A stretch of 43,690 nucleotides of DNA from a virus. Numbering within the stretch: the first letter of the stretch is position 1; every line of letters begins with the position of its first letter. A model generated the notes under the pieces. The model did not search any database and was not told where the DNA came from. It worked only from the letters and a program-made list of their open reading frames with translations. Of this stretch, positions 29,252 to 37,915 are shown in pieces. The DNA is taken from the IMG/VR virus record IMGVR_UViG_3300008107_006662, positions 1 through 43,690 of that record; one strand, written 5' to 3'. A program made the position numbers and the translations under genes.

Positions 29252-30787
29252 ATGAAAAAATGGCTAGTAACTATTCTAACAATTGTTACATTTTTAATAT
29301 CTAATAAGGTATCTGGCCAAATATTGTCTTATACGTTTGTTGACCCTTGTACACAAGCGGTGACCGTATTTAGTATTCCTGCTCAAGGGACGGTAGTTTT
29401 CTTTTTAAATCAATCAAGAAGTTTTACTCCAGCTGATGTTGCAAGTGGCGCATTAGCATCTTGGATAAATCAAGTTTATGCGGCTTATAGATTGGTAGCA
29501 CCTTGTGGACAACAACAAGGACAGGTAACGCAAAACCAAATAACAACGCAAATAATCAGTAGTACAGTTCAAAGTGTGGTTGGTAGTATAATGTCATCTG
29601 CACAATCAGCATCAGCTGGTATGAATGTTAATTCCAGCTCATCTGGTAACAATAACAAATCGGGTAATCAAAATAATAGTGGTGGTTCTACCGCTGGTTC
29701 AAATAATAATGGTGGAAATAATACAACATCAAGTGGGGGTAATTCTGGGAGCAATTCTGGAGGTTCTGGGAGCAATTCTGGGGGTTCTACTAATAATGGT
29801 AGTGGTGGTTCAACTGGTAGTTCTGGAGGTTCTGGGGCAGGTTCTGGGGGTTCTGGAAGCGGTTCTAGTGGGGGTGGAACTACGACAGGGGGTTCTACAA
29901 CCAATACTGGTGGTTCTACCGGTTCAAGTGGAGGTGGGAGTACTTCGAGTGGTGGTTCAACAACTGGTAGTACAACACAAAGCGGTCAAAGTAGTGGTGA
30001 AAAAAAGGCTGAAGAAGTTGCTGCAACAACAACGATGAACGTTGATGCTCATAATGGTGGTGGTGAATCCGGAGGTGAATCTAGCAGTAGTGGCGGTGGT
30101 GGTAAAGGTGGAGGTAAATCCAGCTCAAAATCATCCAACTCAAATCCTATGTTAGTACAATCAGATTTGACAACTGCTCAAAATTTAGATAAAAGTTTTA
30201 CACCAATTTTAAATTTAGGTATATCACAAGCATCAATGACTGGAGCATCAAGTTGGGGAGTAACATCTATGACTTGGTTAAACTTTAGACAGTTTGCTTT
30301 GAGCGCAAGATATACAAGTATGATATTTAATAAAACTGGGACAGTAAAATATATAAGTAATTTTAATTTAACAGGTGTGTATTCTTATGGAAACATTTTA
30401 GGTTTTGTTGGTTATAGTGGTATATTGAATGCTGGAAAATATGGAGTTACTGGTTTTAATGCAAGTGTAGCAGCTACATTAATATCAGAAGATAAATCTT
30501 CATTCTTTTCACCATCATTAACCGCATTTTATACAAAACCATTTATGGTTGGTAAAAAGCTTACAATTTCACCGGAGTTATATGTTATATCAACACCATT
30601 AATATATTCATCTAAAGAAGAGGTTTTTCAAACGGATAGAACATTTAGTGGATTTATAGGAAGCGGGTTTGATTATCAAATTTCTAAAAGATTTAAATTT
30701 AATATAAATTATAAGGCAAATTTAAGTACAAACCCTGATTTCCCAATATTATCATTTTTCTTAATTGGAAGTAAGGTAAATTTATAA
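29252..30787 (+). CDS. Exported Gly/Ser/Asn-rich protein with barrel-like C-terminus (511 aa)
   Basis: A signal peptide (about residues 1-22) is followed by a small domain with two Cys (YTFVDPCTQ and RLVAPCGQQ). Residues about 129-293 are a low-complexity segment of Gly, Ser, Asn and Thr (for example SGGNSGSNSGGSGSNSGGST), and the last 215 residues are a regular alternation of aromatic and polar residues (from about 300) typical of an outer-membrane beta barrel, ending ILSFFLIGSKVNL. A CsgG-like gene lies just upstream. This may be an outer-membrane anchored adhesin or fibre protein. The repetitive DNA is likely to vary in length between strains. Confidence 0.72.
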   Translation: MKKWLVTILTIVTFLISNKVSGQILSYTFVDPCTQAVTVFSIPAQGTVVFFLNQSRSFTPADVASGALASWINQVYAAYRLVAPCGQQQGQVTQNQITTQIISSTVQSVVGSIMSSAQSASAGMNVNSSSSGNNNKSGNQNNSGGSTAGSNNNGGNNTTSSGGNSGSNSGGSGSNSGGSTNNGSGGSTGSSGGSGAGSGGSGSGSSGGGTTTGGSTTNTGGSTGSSGGGSTSSGGSTTGSTTQSGQSSGEKKAEEVAATTTMNVDAHNGGGESGGESSSSGGGGKGGGKSSSKSSNSNPMLVQSDLTTAQNLDKSFTPILNLGISQASMTGASSWGVTSMTWLNFRQFALSARYTSMIFNKTGTVKYISNFNLTGVYSYGNILGFVGYSGILNAGKYGVTGFNASVAATLISEDKSSFFSPSLTAFYTKPFMVGKKLTISPELYVISTPLIYSSKEEVFQTDRTFSGFIGSGFDYQISKRFKFNINYKANLSTNPDFPILSFFLIGSKVNL

Positions 30788-33087
30788 TGAAAAAGTTATT
30801 AATAATATTATTGAGTTTTTTACCATATTTGGTATTTTCTCAAGCAACAACGGTATCATTAGGTACGTCAAGCACAGGTGTACTATCACTAAGTCACAAT
30901 ACGTGGACAAAGGTTGACCCTAACGTAACCATAACGGCAAATGGTAACATAACTGGATTTAGAGTTCAAATATCACAAGCATATACAAGTGGTGCTAGTG
31001 GTGACCAATTAAGGTCAACTGTAACATTACCTTCTGGTATTAGTGTATCTACATTTAACACAACAACGGGTATTTTAATTTTTAATGGTACAACAACCGC
31101 ATCTAATTGGCAAACTATATTAAGAGGTGTTGAATTTAAATCCACTTCTTCAAGTTGTTATGCATTACAAAGAAGAGTAACATTTGTTGCTGGTACGGTA
31201 TTCTACAATCCACTAACTGAACATTTTTACGAATATGTTGCGGGAAGTACAACTTGGACGAATGCAAAAACATCAGCAGAAAATCGTTCTTATTTTGGTA
31301 GAGTCGGTTATTTGGCAACAATGTCATCCGAAGCGGAAAATAACTTTGTTTGGAAATTGATGTCCTCTGATGCGTGGTTTGGTGCTTCCGATGAAGTATC
31401 TGCTGTAAATACGGCAAAAGGAAGTACCGCTTTTGCATCACAATCAGCTGTTGAACAAAAATGGCATTGGGTAACCGGTCCTGAAAAGGGTACACAATTT
31501 TCAAATAGTTCAACAGCGGTAACAGGTCAATATTCAAAATGGGCTGGTGGTGAACCAAACAATGCGGGAGGTGAACACTATGGACAATTCTATTCATCTA
31601 ATAACGGTCAATGGAATGATTTACCAAATGTAAATTTAGGTGGATATGTTTGTGAATATGGGGATATGCCAGGAGATATTACATCAAGCACAACCATATT
31701 AACAAAGGATATTGAGATTAGTGGAGCATCAAGTGGTTACCTAAGTGGCGGTGATATAAATGTATGTTCTGGTAGTAATAGTACCACTTTAACGCTCAAT
31801 GGATATACAGGTAGTGTTGTTAGATGGGAATCTTCATTTGATAACTTCTTTACGGCTGGTACTACAATATCAAGTACATCTTCAAGTATCACTGTTAGTA
31901 ACCTTACAAAAACAACTTATTATAGAGCAATTGTAAACTCATCAAGTCCTCAAAGTTGTTCTAATTTACCAACTTCAAGTGTTTTCTTATCAGTTAAACC
32001 AACAAAATCGGGAAGTATATTTGCAGTTAACAATTCAATTTGTGCTGGTGGACAAGTTGAACTAACACTTTCAGGTCAGCAAGGAAATGTAAATAAATGG
32101 CAACGTTCAACTGATAATGTGAATTGGACTGATATATCAAATACTACAACAAGTCTTACTGAAACATTAAGTAACGCAGGAACTTATTATTATAGAGTTC
32201 AAGTTCAAACTCCAAATTGTGGTAGTGCAGTTAACTCTGATTCAAAAACAATTACCGTAACATCTGGAACACCTCCAGTTGGTGGTTCTGTTTCTTCAGC
32301 AAATCATTCAACCACAAGTAACTCTGGGACACTTACATTAAGTGGATATAGTGGAACTATTGTAAAATGGCAACGTTCAACCAATGAGGGGGTTACATGG
32401 ACTGATATTACAAATACAAACACAACGTATTCATACACTAATATTACAGCAAAAACATTATTTAGAGTACAATTACAAAGTGGTACTTGTGGATTTGCAT
32501 ATTCTACCGCTGGTATTGTTAATATAGTTTATACAATATCCGGTACAATCACATTACCAGCATCAACAACATTATCGCCTATGATAACAATAAGTTTATA
32601 TAAAGTTGTTGGTAGTACAGAAACTTTAGTAAAAACCGATACATTAAACTCAAATGGTACATATTCATTTGATGTACCTGAAAGTGGTATTAATTATAAA
32701 ATAGTACCATCTTTGGTAATGCAAGGTATAACTTTGGATGATTTCAATCCTGCTTTTAATGAGGTTATGAATATGAATACACCAAATAACACAACATCTG
32801 GATTACATTTAAATTCTGGTAAAAAATGGAAAGCAGCTGATATTAGTAGAAATGGATTCTTAGATTTAGGAGATGCTTTCCTAATAGCAGCTCATATAAC
32901 TAATTTAGTACCCATCAATAAAGTACTATGGTTTACTTCAGCAAATTATGATTCGTTAACACAATCAAACTATGGTTCAGTAAATGCGGTTGAATCATTT
33001 TCATTCAGTTCTGTTAGTTCTAGTGTTACCCAAAACATAAAATATTGTATATTGGGTGATGTAAATCTTTCACATTCTTCAAACTAA
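30787..33087 (+). CDS. C-type-lectin/Ig-like/dockerin-like exported protein (766 aa)
   Basis: After a Sec signal (MKKLLIILLSFLPYLVFSQ) comes a beta-sandwich region (20-130), then a C-type-lectin-like domain (about 135-295) carrying GGEPNNAGGEHYGQF (Glu256-Pro257-Asn258) and QWNDLP (Trp276-Asn277-Asp278), the canonical calcium/sugar motifs EPN and WND. Three Ig-like repeats follow (each with a KWQRST-type motif: VVRWESS, NKWQRST, VKWQRST). The end is a dockerin-like module (AADISRNGFLDLGDAFLIAA, Asp685) and stops at GDVNLSHSSN, exactly where the related protein at 25193 continues with a cohesin domain and T9SS tail. No sorting domain is present, so it may be truncated or exported differently. 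The start overlaps the previous stop (TAATG). Confidence 0.82.
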   Translation: MKKLLIILLSFLPYLVFSQATTVSLGTSSTGVLSLSHNTWTKVDPNVTITANGNITGFRVQISQAYTSGASGDQLRSTVTLPSGISVSTFNTTTGILIFNGTTTASNWQTILRGVEFKSTSSSCYALQRRVTFVAGTVFYNPLTEHFYEYVAGSTTWTNAKTSAENRSYFGRVGYLATMSSEAENNFVWKLMSSDAWFGASDEVSAVNTAKGSTAFASQSAVEQKWHWVTGPEKGTQFSNSSTAVTGQYSKWAGGEPNNAGGEHYGQFYSSNNGQWNDLPNVNLGGYVCEYGDMPGDITSSTTILTKDIEISGASSGYLSGGDINVCSGSNSTTLTLNGYTGSVVRWESSFDNFFTAGTTISSTSSSITVSNLTKTTYYRAIVNSSSPQSCSNLPTSSVFLSVKPTKSGSIFAVNNSICAGGQVELTLSGQQGNVNKWQRSTDNVNWTDISNTTTSLTETLSNAGTYYYRVQVQTPNCGSAVNSDSKTITVTSGTPPVGGSVSSANHSTTSNSGTLTLSGYSGTIVKWQRSTNEGVTWTDITNTNTTYSYTNITAKTLFRVQLQSGTCGFAYSTAGIVNIVYTISGTITLPASTTLSPMITISLYKVVGSTETLVKTDTLNSNGTYSFDVPESGINYKIVPSLVMQGITLDDFNPAFNEVMNMNTPNNTTSGLHLNSGKKWKAADISRNGFLDLGDAFLIAAHITNLVPINKVLWFTSANYDSLTQSNYGSVNAVESFSFSSVSSSVTQNIKYCILGDVNLSHSSN

Positions 33088-33112
33088 CATTTTTACGTTT
33101 TAACAACTTTAG

Positions 33113-33121
33113 ATATTTATA
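33113..33121 (+). promoter_or_regulatory. ATATTTATA motif, candidate late promoter
   Basis: The nonamer lies 21 bases before the ATG at 33143, at the boundary between the surface island and the structural block. Confidence 0.55.
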
Positions 33122-33142
33122 CCTGTTAAAAAGTATTTAAAT

Positions 33143-33898
33143 ATGAAAAACAAATTACAACAAGAAGTTCAACAAAATGTTGAAAAAGTAAAAGAATTTA
33201 AAAATAATAATAAAAAGCTCCTTTTGGTGGCTGGTATCTTATTATTAGGTTTTTTATTGTGGGGAACGTTTTCAAACAAATATCATAAGAAAGAAATCAA
33301 AGCCTTAGAGAAGGAAATAGAATTGGTTCAGGAAAAGTTTGAAGAAGCGGTAATTGAAAAGGAAAGATTGAGAGATTCTTCTGAAGTATATGAAACAATA
33401 GCTGCACAAGCAGAATTAGAAGCTGATAAATTTAGAGATAAGGCTGCAAGAGAAAAGAAAGATAAAGAAACTGCGTTAGCAGCTTTGAAGAATTTACCAA
33501 AGGATGAAATTGATACATTTTTGGCTAAAAGATATGTAAATGTTGAAAAAGCAGATGTTAATTTAGATTTGGATAAAAACGTAGGTAATGCAATAGTGGT
33601 TGAGTTAGTGGAAAAAGACCATTTAGTAGGTCAATTAGCAACTTCTGATAGTTTAAACACCACACTAACAGGTCAAGTTAGTTCTTTAAAAACATCTTTA
33701 GACTTTTCAAAATCTGCACTAATTTCAGCAGATTCGGCGATTGCACATAAAACGAAACAATTTGAGTTACAACAACAGGTAAGTGATTTACTTAAAAAAG
33801 ACCTAAAAACTGCAAAAAACAAAGCATTTTGGAATAAATTTAAAGGTGCTGGTGTTGGTTTACTTATTGGGTTTGGTGTTGGTATATTAGCTAAATAA
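33143..33898 (+). CDS. Inner-spanin-like membrane protein with long coiled coil (251 aa)
   Basis: A charged N-terminus is followed by one membrane span (LLLVAGILLLGFLLWGTFS, about residues 26-44) and a long coiled coil rich in Lys and Glu (KALEKEIELVQEKFEEAVIE and on). A Gly-rich hydrophobic end (GAGVGLLIGFGVGILAK) may form a second membrane element. This shape resembles an inner-membrane spanin, which links inner and outer membrane to complete lysis, but no outer-membrane partner lipoprotein was seen next to it. A structural tail role is an alternative. Confidence 0.6.
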   Translation: MKNKLQQEVQQNVEKVKEFKNNNKKLLLVAGILLLGFLLWGTFSNKYHKKEIKALEKEIELVQEKFEEAVIEKERLRDSSEVYETIAAQAELEADKFRDKAAREKKDKETALAALKNLPKDEIDTFLAKRYVNVEKADVNLDLDKNVGNAIVVELVEKDHLVGQLATSDSLNTTLTGQVSSLKTSLDFSKSALISADSAIAHKTKQFELQQQVSDLLKKDLKTAKNKAFWNKFKGAGVGLLIGFGVGILAK

Positions 33899-33904
33899 TT
33901 AATT

Positions 33905-34213
33905 ATGATAAAACTAACTGAAATATTAACCGAAGAAACTCCTATCTATAAAGATTGGGATGAGTTTGTAAATCCTCATCACATTATTGTACATCTTAAA
34001 AATGGTAAAAAGTTAAAGGTAGATAGAAGTAGAGTAAAGGGTGGAAATGCTGCTTACCATGCAATCCTCAAAGCGTTTAATGACAATAACTACAAAATTA
34101 CCAATAAGATTGTGAAAGCTATGATGGATATAAAACAAACTCGTAATATGCCGGGTTCTATAATAGCTATCGAAGATAATGAAGGTATGATTGTTTATTC
34201 AGAAAGAATATAA
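33905..34213 (+). CDS. Hypothetical protein (102 aa)
   Basis: MIKLTEILTEETPIYKDWDE, a short beta segment (HHIIVHLKNGKKLKVDRSRV) and a helical middle (AAYHAILKAFNDNNYKITNK) are visible. The start MIKLTEIL resembles phage proteins that are cleaved or assembled into the capsid or neck. No family is recognised. It is followed one base later by the Ntn-hydrolase-like gene, so the two are probably translated together. Confidence 0.65.
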   Translation: MIKLTEILTEETPIYKDWDEFVNPHHIIVHLKNGKKLKVDRSRVKGGNAAYHAILKAFNDNNYKITNKIVKAMMDIKQTRNMPGSIIAIEDNEGMIVYSERI

Positions 34214-34214
34214 A

Positions 34215-35030
34215 ATGAAAATTACAGAGTGCATTATAGTATCTAAAGAAATTAACGATAAGTTTATCTTAGCTAAAAATAGAGATAGAGCTTATAATCC
34301 TTCTTTAGAAATTGTACACACTATCATTGATGGTGTTGAAGTTGCATATCTGCACGATTTGGTAACCGATTGGAGTGAGGGTTTAAACGAAAAAGGTATT
34401 GGTGTTGTGAACTCAGCATTACTTGTAGGACATGATGAGGCTGAACATAAAATTGTAAAAAAAGGTGGTAAACCTGGACCTGATGGTGATAAGATGAGAA
34501 ATATCATCAAACAACCAACTTTATTAAATGCAATAAGAGCTGCACTTAAATACAAAGGTAAGAGTGGGTTATCTCTTAAAGGTCATACATTTGTATCATC
34601 TCCAAAACATATGGTTAGTATTGAAACCACATCAAAGCATAAGCCGGATGTTAAACTTCAAAACTCCGAATCACCCGTTGTTCGTACAAATCACGGACAC
34701 CTATTCACCGATGCAGGATACACACATGGTGAAAAATACTTATCATCTAAATTGAGAAAGATATCAGCGGAAAAATCAGTTGATAAAGTAGATGATTGGA
34801 CAGAAATATCAGCGGCTATGAGAAAGGAATACTTTCCAAATAGACCACAATTGAATATGAAAAGAGACACCAAAGAGATGTCTACTTCTTCTCAGACAGT
34901 AATGAATCTTACTGATAAGATATTACAAATAACCTATTTTAAAGATAAGGTTAATGAATTTAAAGGTATTAATAATCAATTACCAAAAGATTATCAGCCT
35001 AAAATCAAAATCGAAATAATAGCTATATAA
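34215..35030 (+). CDS. Ntn-hydrolase-fold protein, C45/NRDE-like (271 aa)
   Basis: The start MKITECIIVS places a cysteine at residue 6, followed by ILAKNRDRAYNP, the hallmark of Ntn hydrolases (NRDE, choloylglycine hydrolase and acyl-CoA:6-APA acyltransferase families) in which Cys acts as nucleophile after removal of the preceding residues. Further motifs are GLNEKGIGVVNSALLV and VVRTNHGHLFTDAG, also typical of the fold. Activity would hydrolyse a peptide or amide bond, possibly as an internal processing protease. The usual N-terminal Cys would need cleavage of five residues. The ATG at 34215 is preferred to 34191, which lies inside the previous gene. Confidence 0.65.
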   Translation: MKITECIIVSKEINDKFILAKNRDRAYNPSLEIVHTIIDGVEVAYLHDLVTDWSEGLNEKGIGVVNSALLVGHDEAEHKIVKKGGKPGPDGDKMRNIIKQPTLLNAIRAALKYKGKSGLSLKGHTFVSSPKHMVSIETTSKHKPDVKLQNSESPVVRTNHGHLFTDAGYTHGEKYLSSKLRKISAEKSVDKVDDWTEISAAMRKEYFPNRPQLNMKRDTKEMSTSSQTVMNLTDKILQITYFKDKVNEFKGINNQLPKDYQPKIKIEIIAI

Positions 35031-35051
35031 CTTTAAGTTTTCGTTTATTAC

Positions 35052-35060
35052 ATATTTATA
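35052..35060 (+). promoter_or_regulatory. ATATTTATA motif, candidate late promoter
   Basis: The nonamer lies 27 bases before the ATG at 35088, the first gene of the baseplate/tail module. Confidence 0.5.
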
Positions 35061-35087
35061 GATAAGCAAAAATAAATATGCAATAGT

Positions 35088-35480
35088 ATGTCAACTGATT
35101 TTGAATTATTCAAAGGTAAATCGTTAAGTTCTCTTTTTGAGGATATTTACAATAACCAAATACAAAAAAAAGCTAAAATAAGCGAGCTTATCAATGAATT
35201 AAAAAAAATGATAAAGCATGCTGGTGATGTAGCTGTGATAGGTCCAATTATTAAAGACCTTATCGAAACTTCCGTAAAAAATGATGACCAACTTGTTAAA
35301 TTGGCCACAATTGCACAAAGAATTATAGCGGGAGAGAAAAAAACTGAAGGACAGGAAGGATACCTATCAGCAGAAGAAAAAGCACAATTATTAGCAGAAA
35401 TAGATTCTATTCAACAAGAAGTATCAAAAGTTGATGACCTTCAGTTTGAAATTGATGAAATTAAGGATAAAATAAATTAA
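35088..35480 (+). CDS. Helical structural protein, unknown (130 aa)
   Basis: MSTDFELFKGKSLSSLFEDI starts an almost wholly helical protein with acidic/basic coiled-coil character (KISELINELKKMIKHAGDVA, LAEIDSIQQEVSKVDDLQFE). It lies one base before the gp5-like spike gene and follows the late motif, so it is probably a baseplate or neck component. No family is recognised; similar short helical proteins precede the gp5-like gene in other T4-like phages. Confidence 0.7.
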   Translation: MSTDFELFKGKSLSSLFEDIYNNQIQKKAKISELINELKKMIKHAGDVAVIGPIIKDLIETSVKNDDQLVKLATIAQRIIAGEKKTEGQEGYLSAEEKAQLLAEIDSIQQEVSKVDDLQFEIDEIKDKIN

Positions 35481-35481
35481 T

Positions 35482-36735
35482 ATGGGTTTAGTTAATGCTG
35501 GGGTTGTAAACGTTAGGGGTGCACAAACTGGTACTACATCTCCAATTTCCAAAAAAGGATTTGGTTATGTGTATAGTATTATATTGGATGAAACACACCC
35601 TAGAATAAAAGAAAAGGTTGGTAACACTATAAGTGAACCAAATATGTCTTTAATAGGATGTATCGAGTTTAGATTTTCGAGCGATAATGTATCCGATGAA
35701 GAAAACCTACCATTAGCATATCCATTTGATAAAAACTTTGTAAACCTTCCTGTAAGAAACGAAACAGTTGAAATTTGGCAGGGTGAAGGTGGACAAAACT
35801 TTTATAGAAGAATTGGTGATGATATAACACCAAATATAAATGCAGATGAAAAAGCTATAAGTAAAACATTTGCACCAAAATCAACAAAAGATAATTCTTC
35901 AAAAAATTATCAAAAAGTACAAGCAACTTCCATAGCTAGAACCGATAGTAATGAATCATCAAAATATGATGGGTATGGTGATTATTTTAAAACTGAAGCT
36001 GGGATACATAAATTAAAATTGTACGAAGGTGATAGTTTACTACAAACTAGATTTGGTCAATCAATACGATTTAGTGGTTTTAATAACAACAATAAAGAAT
36101 TTTCTCCTGTAATAATATTAAGAAACTCTGAAAATTCTATATCAAAAAATAAATCAATTACCGAACCTACCGAAGAAGATTTTAGTAGAGATGGTAGTAT
36201 AATAGCATTGACATCAAACCAATATCAAATAGGTTTTCAACCGGGTACTGTGGATGATGGTGGAACTTCTGATTTTGAAACTAAACCAAACTCATTTAAA
36301 GATTTTCCAAAAAAATTAATAGGAGATAACGTATTAATAAATTCTGGTAGATTAATATTATCAGCTAGAAATGCTGAAATGATGTTTTTCTCAAAGAAAA
36401 ATTATGGATTTATTTCAGACGGTGCATTATCAATAGATAATAAATTAGGTGTAAATGTAAATGTTGGTGATAATACAAATTATACAACAAACGACAGAGA
36501 TATTAATTTTAACACTGGAAACGGAAAAATAAATTTAGGTAATAAAGAATTAGAACCAATTGTAAAAGGACAAAAATTAGTTGATATTTTAAAAGAATTA
36601 ATTGATACAATAGTTGCACAGGTTTATCTAACACCATCCGGTCCAACTGCAACAGGTCCAACAAATTTAGCGGACTTTAATAGTATAAAATCCAGATTAA
36701 ATACGATACTTAGTGAATTAAATAAAACATCTTAA
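35482..36735 (+). CDS. Baseplate central spike/hub protein, gp5-like (417 aa)
   Basis: The N-terminal part (FGYVYSIILDETHPRIKEKV and on to residue 110) looks like the OB-fold domain of T4 gp5. The C-terminal part carries the features of gp5-type spike ends: LILSARNAEMMFFSKKNYGF, ISDGALSIDNKLGVNVNVGD, NTGNGKINLGNKELEPIVKG and a helical tail (LVDILKELIDTIVAQVY). The lysozyme domain of T4 gp5 is absent, and murein hydrolase activity is instead supplied by the next two genes. It stands between a helical protein and those hydrolases, in keeping with a hub position. Confidence 0.7.
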   Translation: MGLVNAGVVNVRGAQTGTTSPISKKGFGYVYSIILDETHPRIKEKVGNTISEPNMSLIGCIEFRFSSDNVSDEENLPLAYPFDKNFVNLPVRNETVEIWQGEGGQNFYRRIGDDITPNINADEKAISKTFAPKSTKDNSSKNYQKVQATSIARTDSNESSKYDGYGDYFKTEAGIHKLKLYEGDSLLQTRFGQSIRFSGFNNNNKEFSPVIILRNSENSISKNKSITEPTEEDFSRDGSIIALTSNQYQIGFQPGTVDDGGTSDFETKPNSFKDFPKKLIGDNVLINSGRLILSARNAEMMFFSKKNYGFISDGALSIDNKLGVNVNVGDNTNYTTNDRDINFNTGNGKINLGNKELEPIVKGQKLVDILKELIDTIVAQVYLTPSGPTATGPTNLADFNSIKSRLNTILSELNKTS

Positions 36736-36736
36736 T

Positions 36737-37912
36737 ATGTCTTGGGCTATATTCAAAGCAAATATTTTAAGATATGCTAATAATCCGAATAGCCTGCAAG
36801 ATGTAGATTCGGTTGCTAATCTTTGGGCTAAAGAATATGATGCTGCTATAAAAAGAGGATTTGATACTGTAAACTTCGTTACTTTAAAAAAAGGTAATGT
36901 TGAAATTTTAGAACAATTGTTTAAAGCAGCTTTGTTAAAAGGGCAAACATCAAAACAACCTTATGATTTAGTTGGTGCTATGGGTAATGCTGTAAAAGCA
37001 TATTGGGCAGGTGGTATAATGAATGAAATACCAATACCACTAATACCAGCACCCGGTGCAGTTTCAAACATTAGCGTTGTTTCAAATGTTGTTATAAACC
37101 CTGGTACTTGGACTCCACCAACATCAAGACCATCCGTTGGTATAACACCAAATTTAAATGGAACTGAAGTGGAAACTACACAAGACCCAACAATGTCAGA
37201 AGAGGAGTTAGCTGGGGCTAATGAAGATTTAGCAACCGCTGAAACTGATTTGGAAGAGTTTGCAGCTTCTGGTCAAGAAGAAGCAGCAGTTACCGCTGAA
37301 GAACAAATACAATATCAGCAGGATAGAATAGATTCTGAAGAAAATACATCTATGTTTGTAGAAGAAGCAAATTTAAGCGAAGAACAACAACAACAAATAG
37401 AAGAAGTAAAAAATGATAATGAAGCAGAGCCTGTATCCGATGATAATATTGGTAAGAAGATTGTTGCTATGGCTTTGAAAGATTTGGGAACTTTAGAAAA
37501 TCCACTCCCACCTAAAACACCGGAAAATTCAGGTGAAAGAGTTTTAACGATGCTGAGAAATACCGGAATAAACGGACCTGCATATTGGTGTGCTGCGGCT
37601 GTTACAACTTGGTATAAAGCAGCAGGCGCAGCTTATCCACCAAGTGGTGCAGCTTCTTGTGATGTTTGGATGAATTGGGCTAAAAGAAATAAATTATTTA
37701 GTAAAACACCAGCAGTTGGTGCGGCTATCTTATATGGTAGCTCTTCAGATGCTCATCATATAGGAATTGTAGAAACTGTTGTTGGGAGCAAAATAACAAC
37801 AATAGAAGGAAACACAAGCGGTGGTGGATTTAATAGAAATGGAGTTGGTGTATTTAGAAAAACCCCAAACGCTTCAAAAGCACTTGGATTTGTATTACCT
37901 AAAAAGAAATAA
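36737..37912 (+). CDS. Tail-associated murein hydrolase, CHAP/NlpC-P60-like domain
   Basis: The N-terminal region (FKANILRYANNPNSLQDVDS and on, about 1-110) resembles a phage tail-anchoring domain and is followed by an acidic, Gln-rich linker (about 150-235). The C-terminal domain (about 240-391) is a CHAP/NlpC-P60-like amidase/endopeptidase with YWCAAAVTTWYKAAG (nucleophile Cys285) and DAHHIGIVETV (His340-His341), then EGNTSGGG. It probably cuts peptide bonds in peptidoglycan during tail penetration. It lies next to a second hydrolase of another fold. Confidence 0.8.
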   Translation: MSWAIFKANILRYANNPNSLQDVDSVANLWAKEYDAAIKRGFDTVNFVTLKKGNVEILEQLFKAALLKGQTSKQPYDLVGAMGNAVKAYWAGGIMNEIPIPLIPAPGAVSNISVVSNVVINPGTWTPPTSRPSVGITPNLNGTEVETTQDPTMSEEELAGANEDLATAETDLEEFAASGQEEAAVTAEEQIQYQQDRIDSEENTSMFVEEANLSEEQQQQIEEVKNDNEAEPVSDDNIGKKIVAMALKDLGTLENPLPPKTPENSGERVLTMLRNTGINGPAYWCAAAVTTWYKAAGAAYPPSGAASCDVWMNWAKRNKLFSKTPAVGAAILYGSSSDAHHIGIVETVVGSKITTIEGNTSGGGFNRNGVGVFRKTPNASKALGFVLPKKK

Positions 37913-37915
37913 AAA

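Noticed and set aside
29668-29904. Pro/Glu-rich antisense ORF and a Val/Leu-rich forward ORF in the Gly/Ser segment
   Set aside because: Both are automatic translations of the repeat-rich DNA that encodes the Gly/Ser linker of the 511-residue protein.
31136-31597. 153-codon antisense ORF over the C-type-lectin domain
   Set aside because: The forward frame has EPN and WND motifs and a signal peptide; the reverse ORF has no recognisable feature.
31180-31670. Target of a diversity-generating retroelement at the C-type-lectin domain
   Set aside because: No reverse transcriptase, template repeat or accessory gene was found in the window, and the lectin domain is not at the C-terminus as is usual for such targets.
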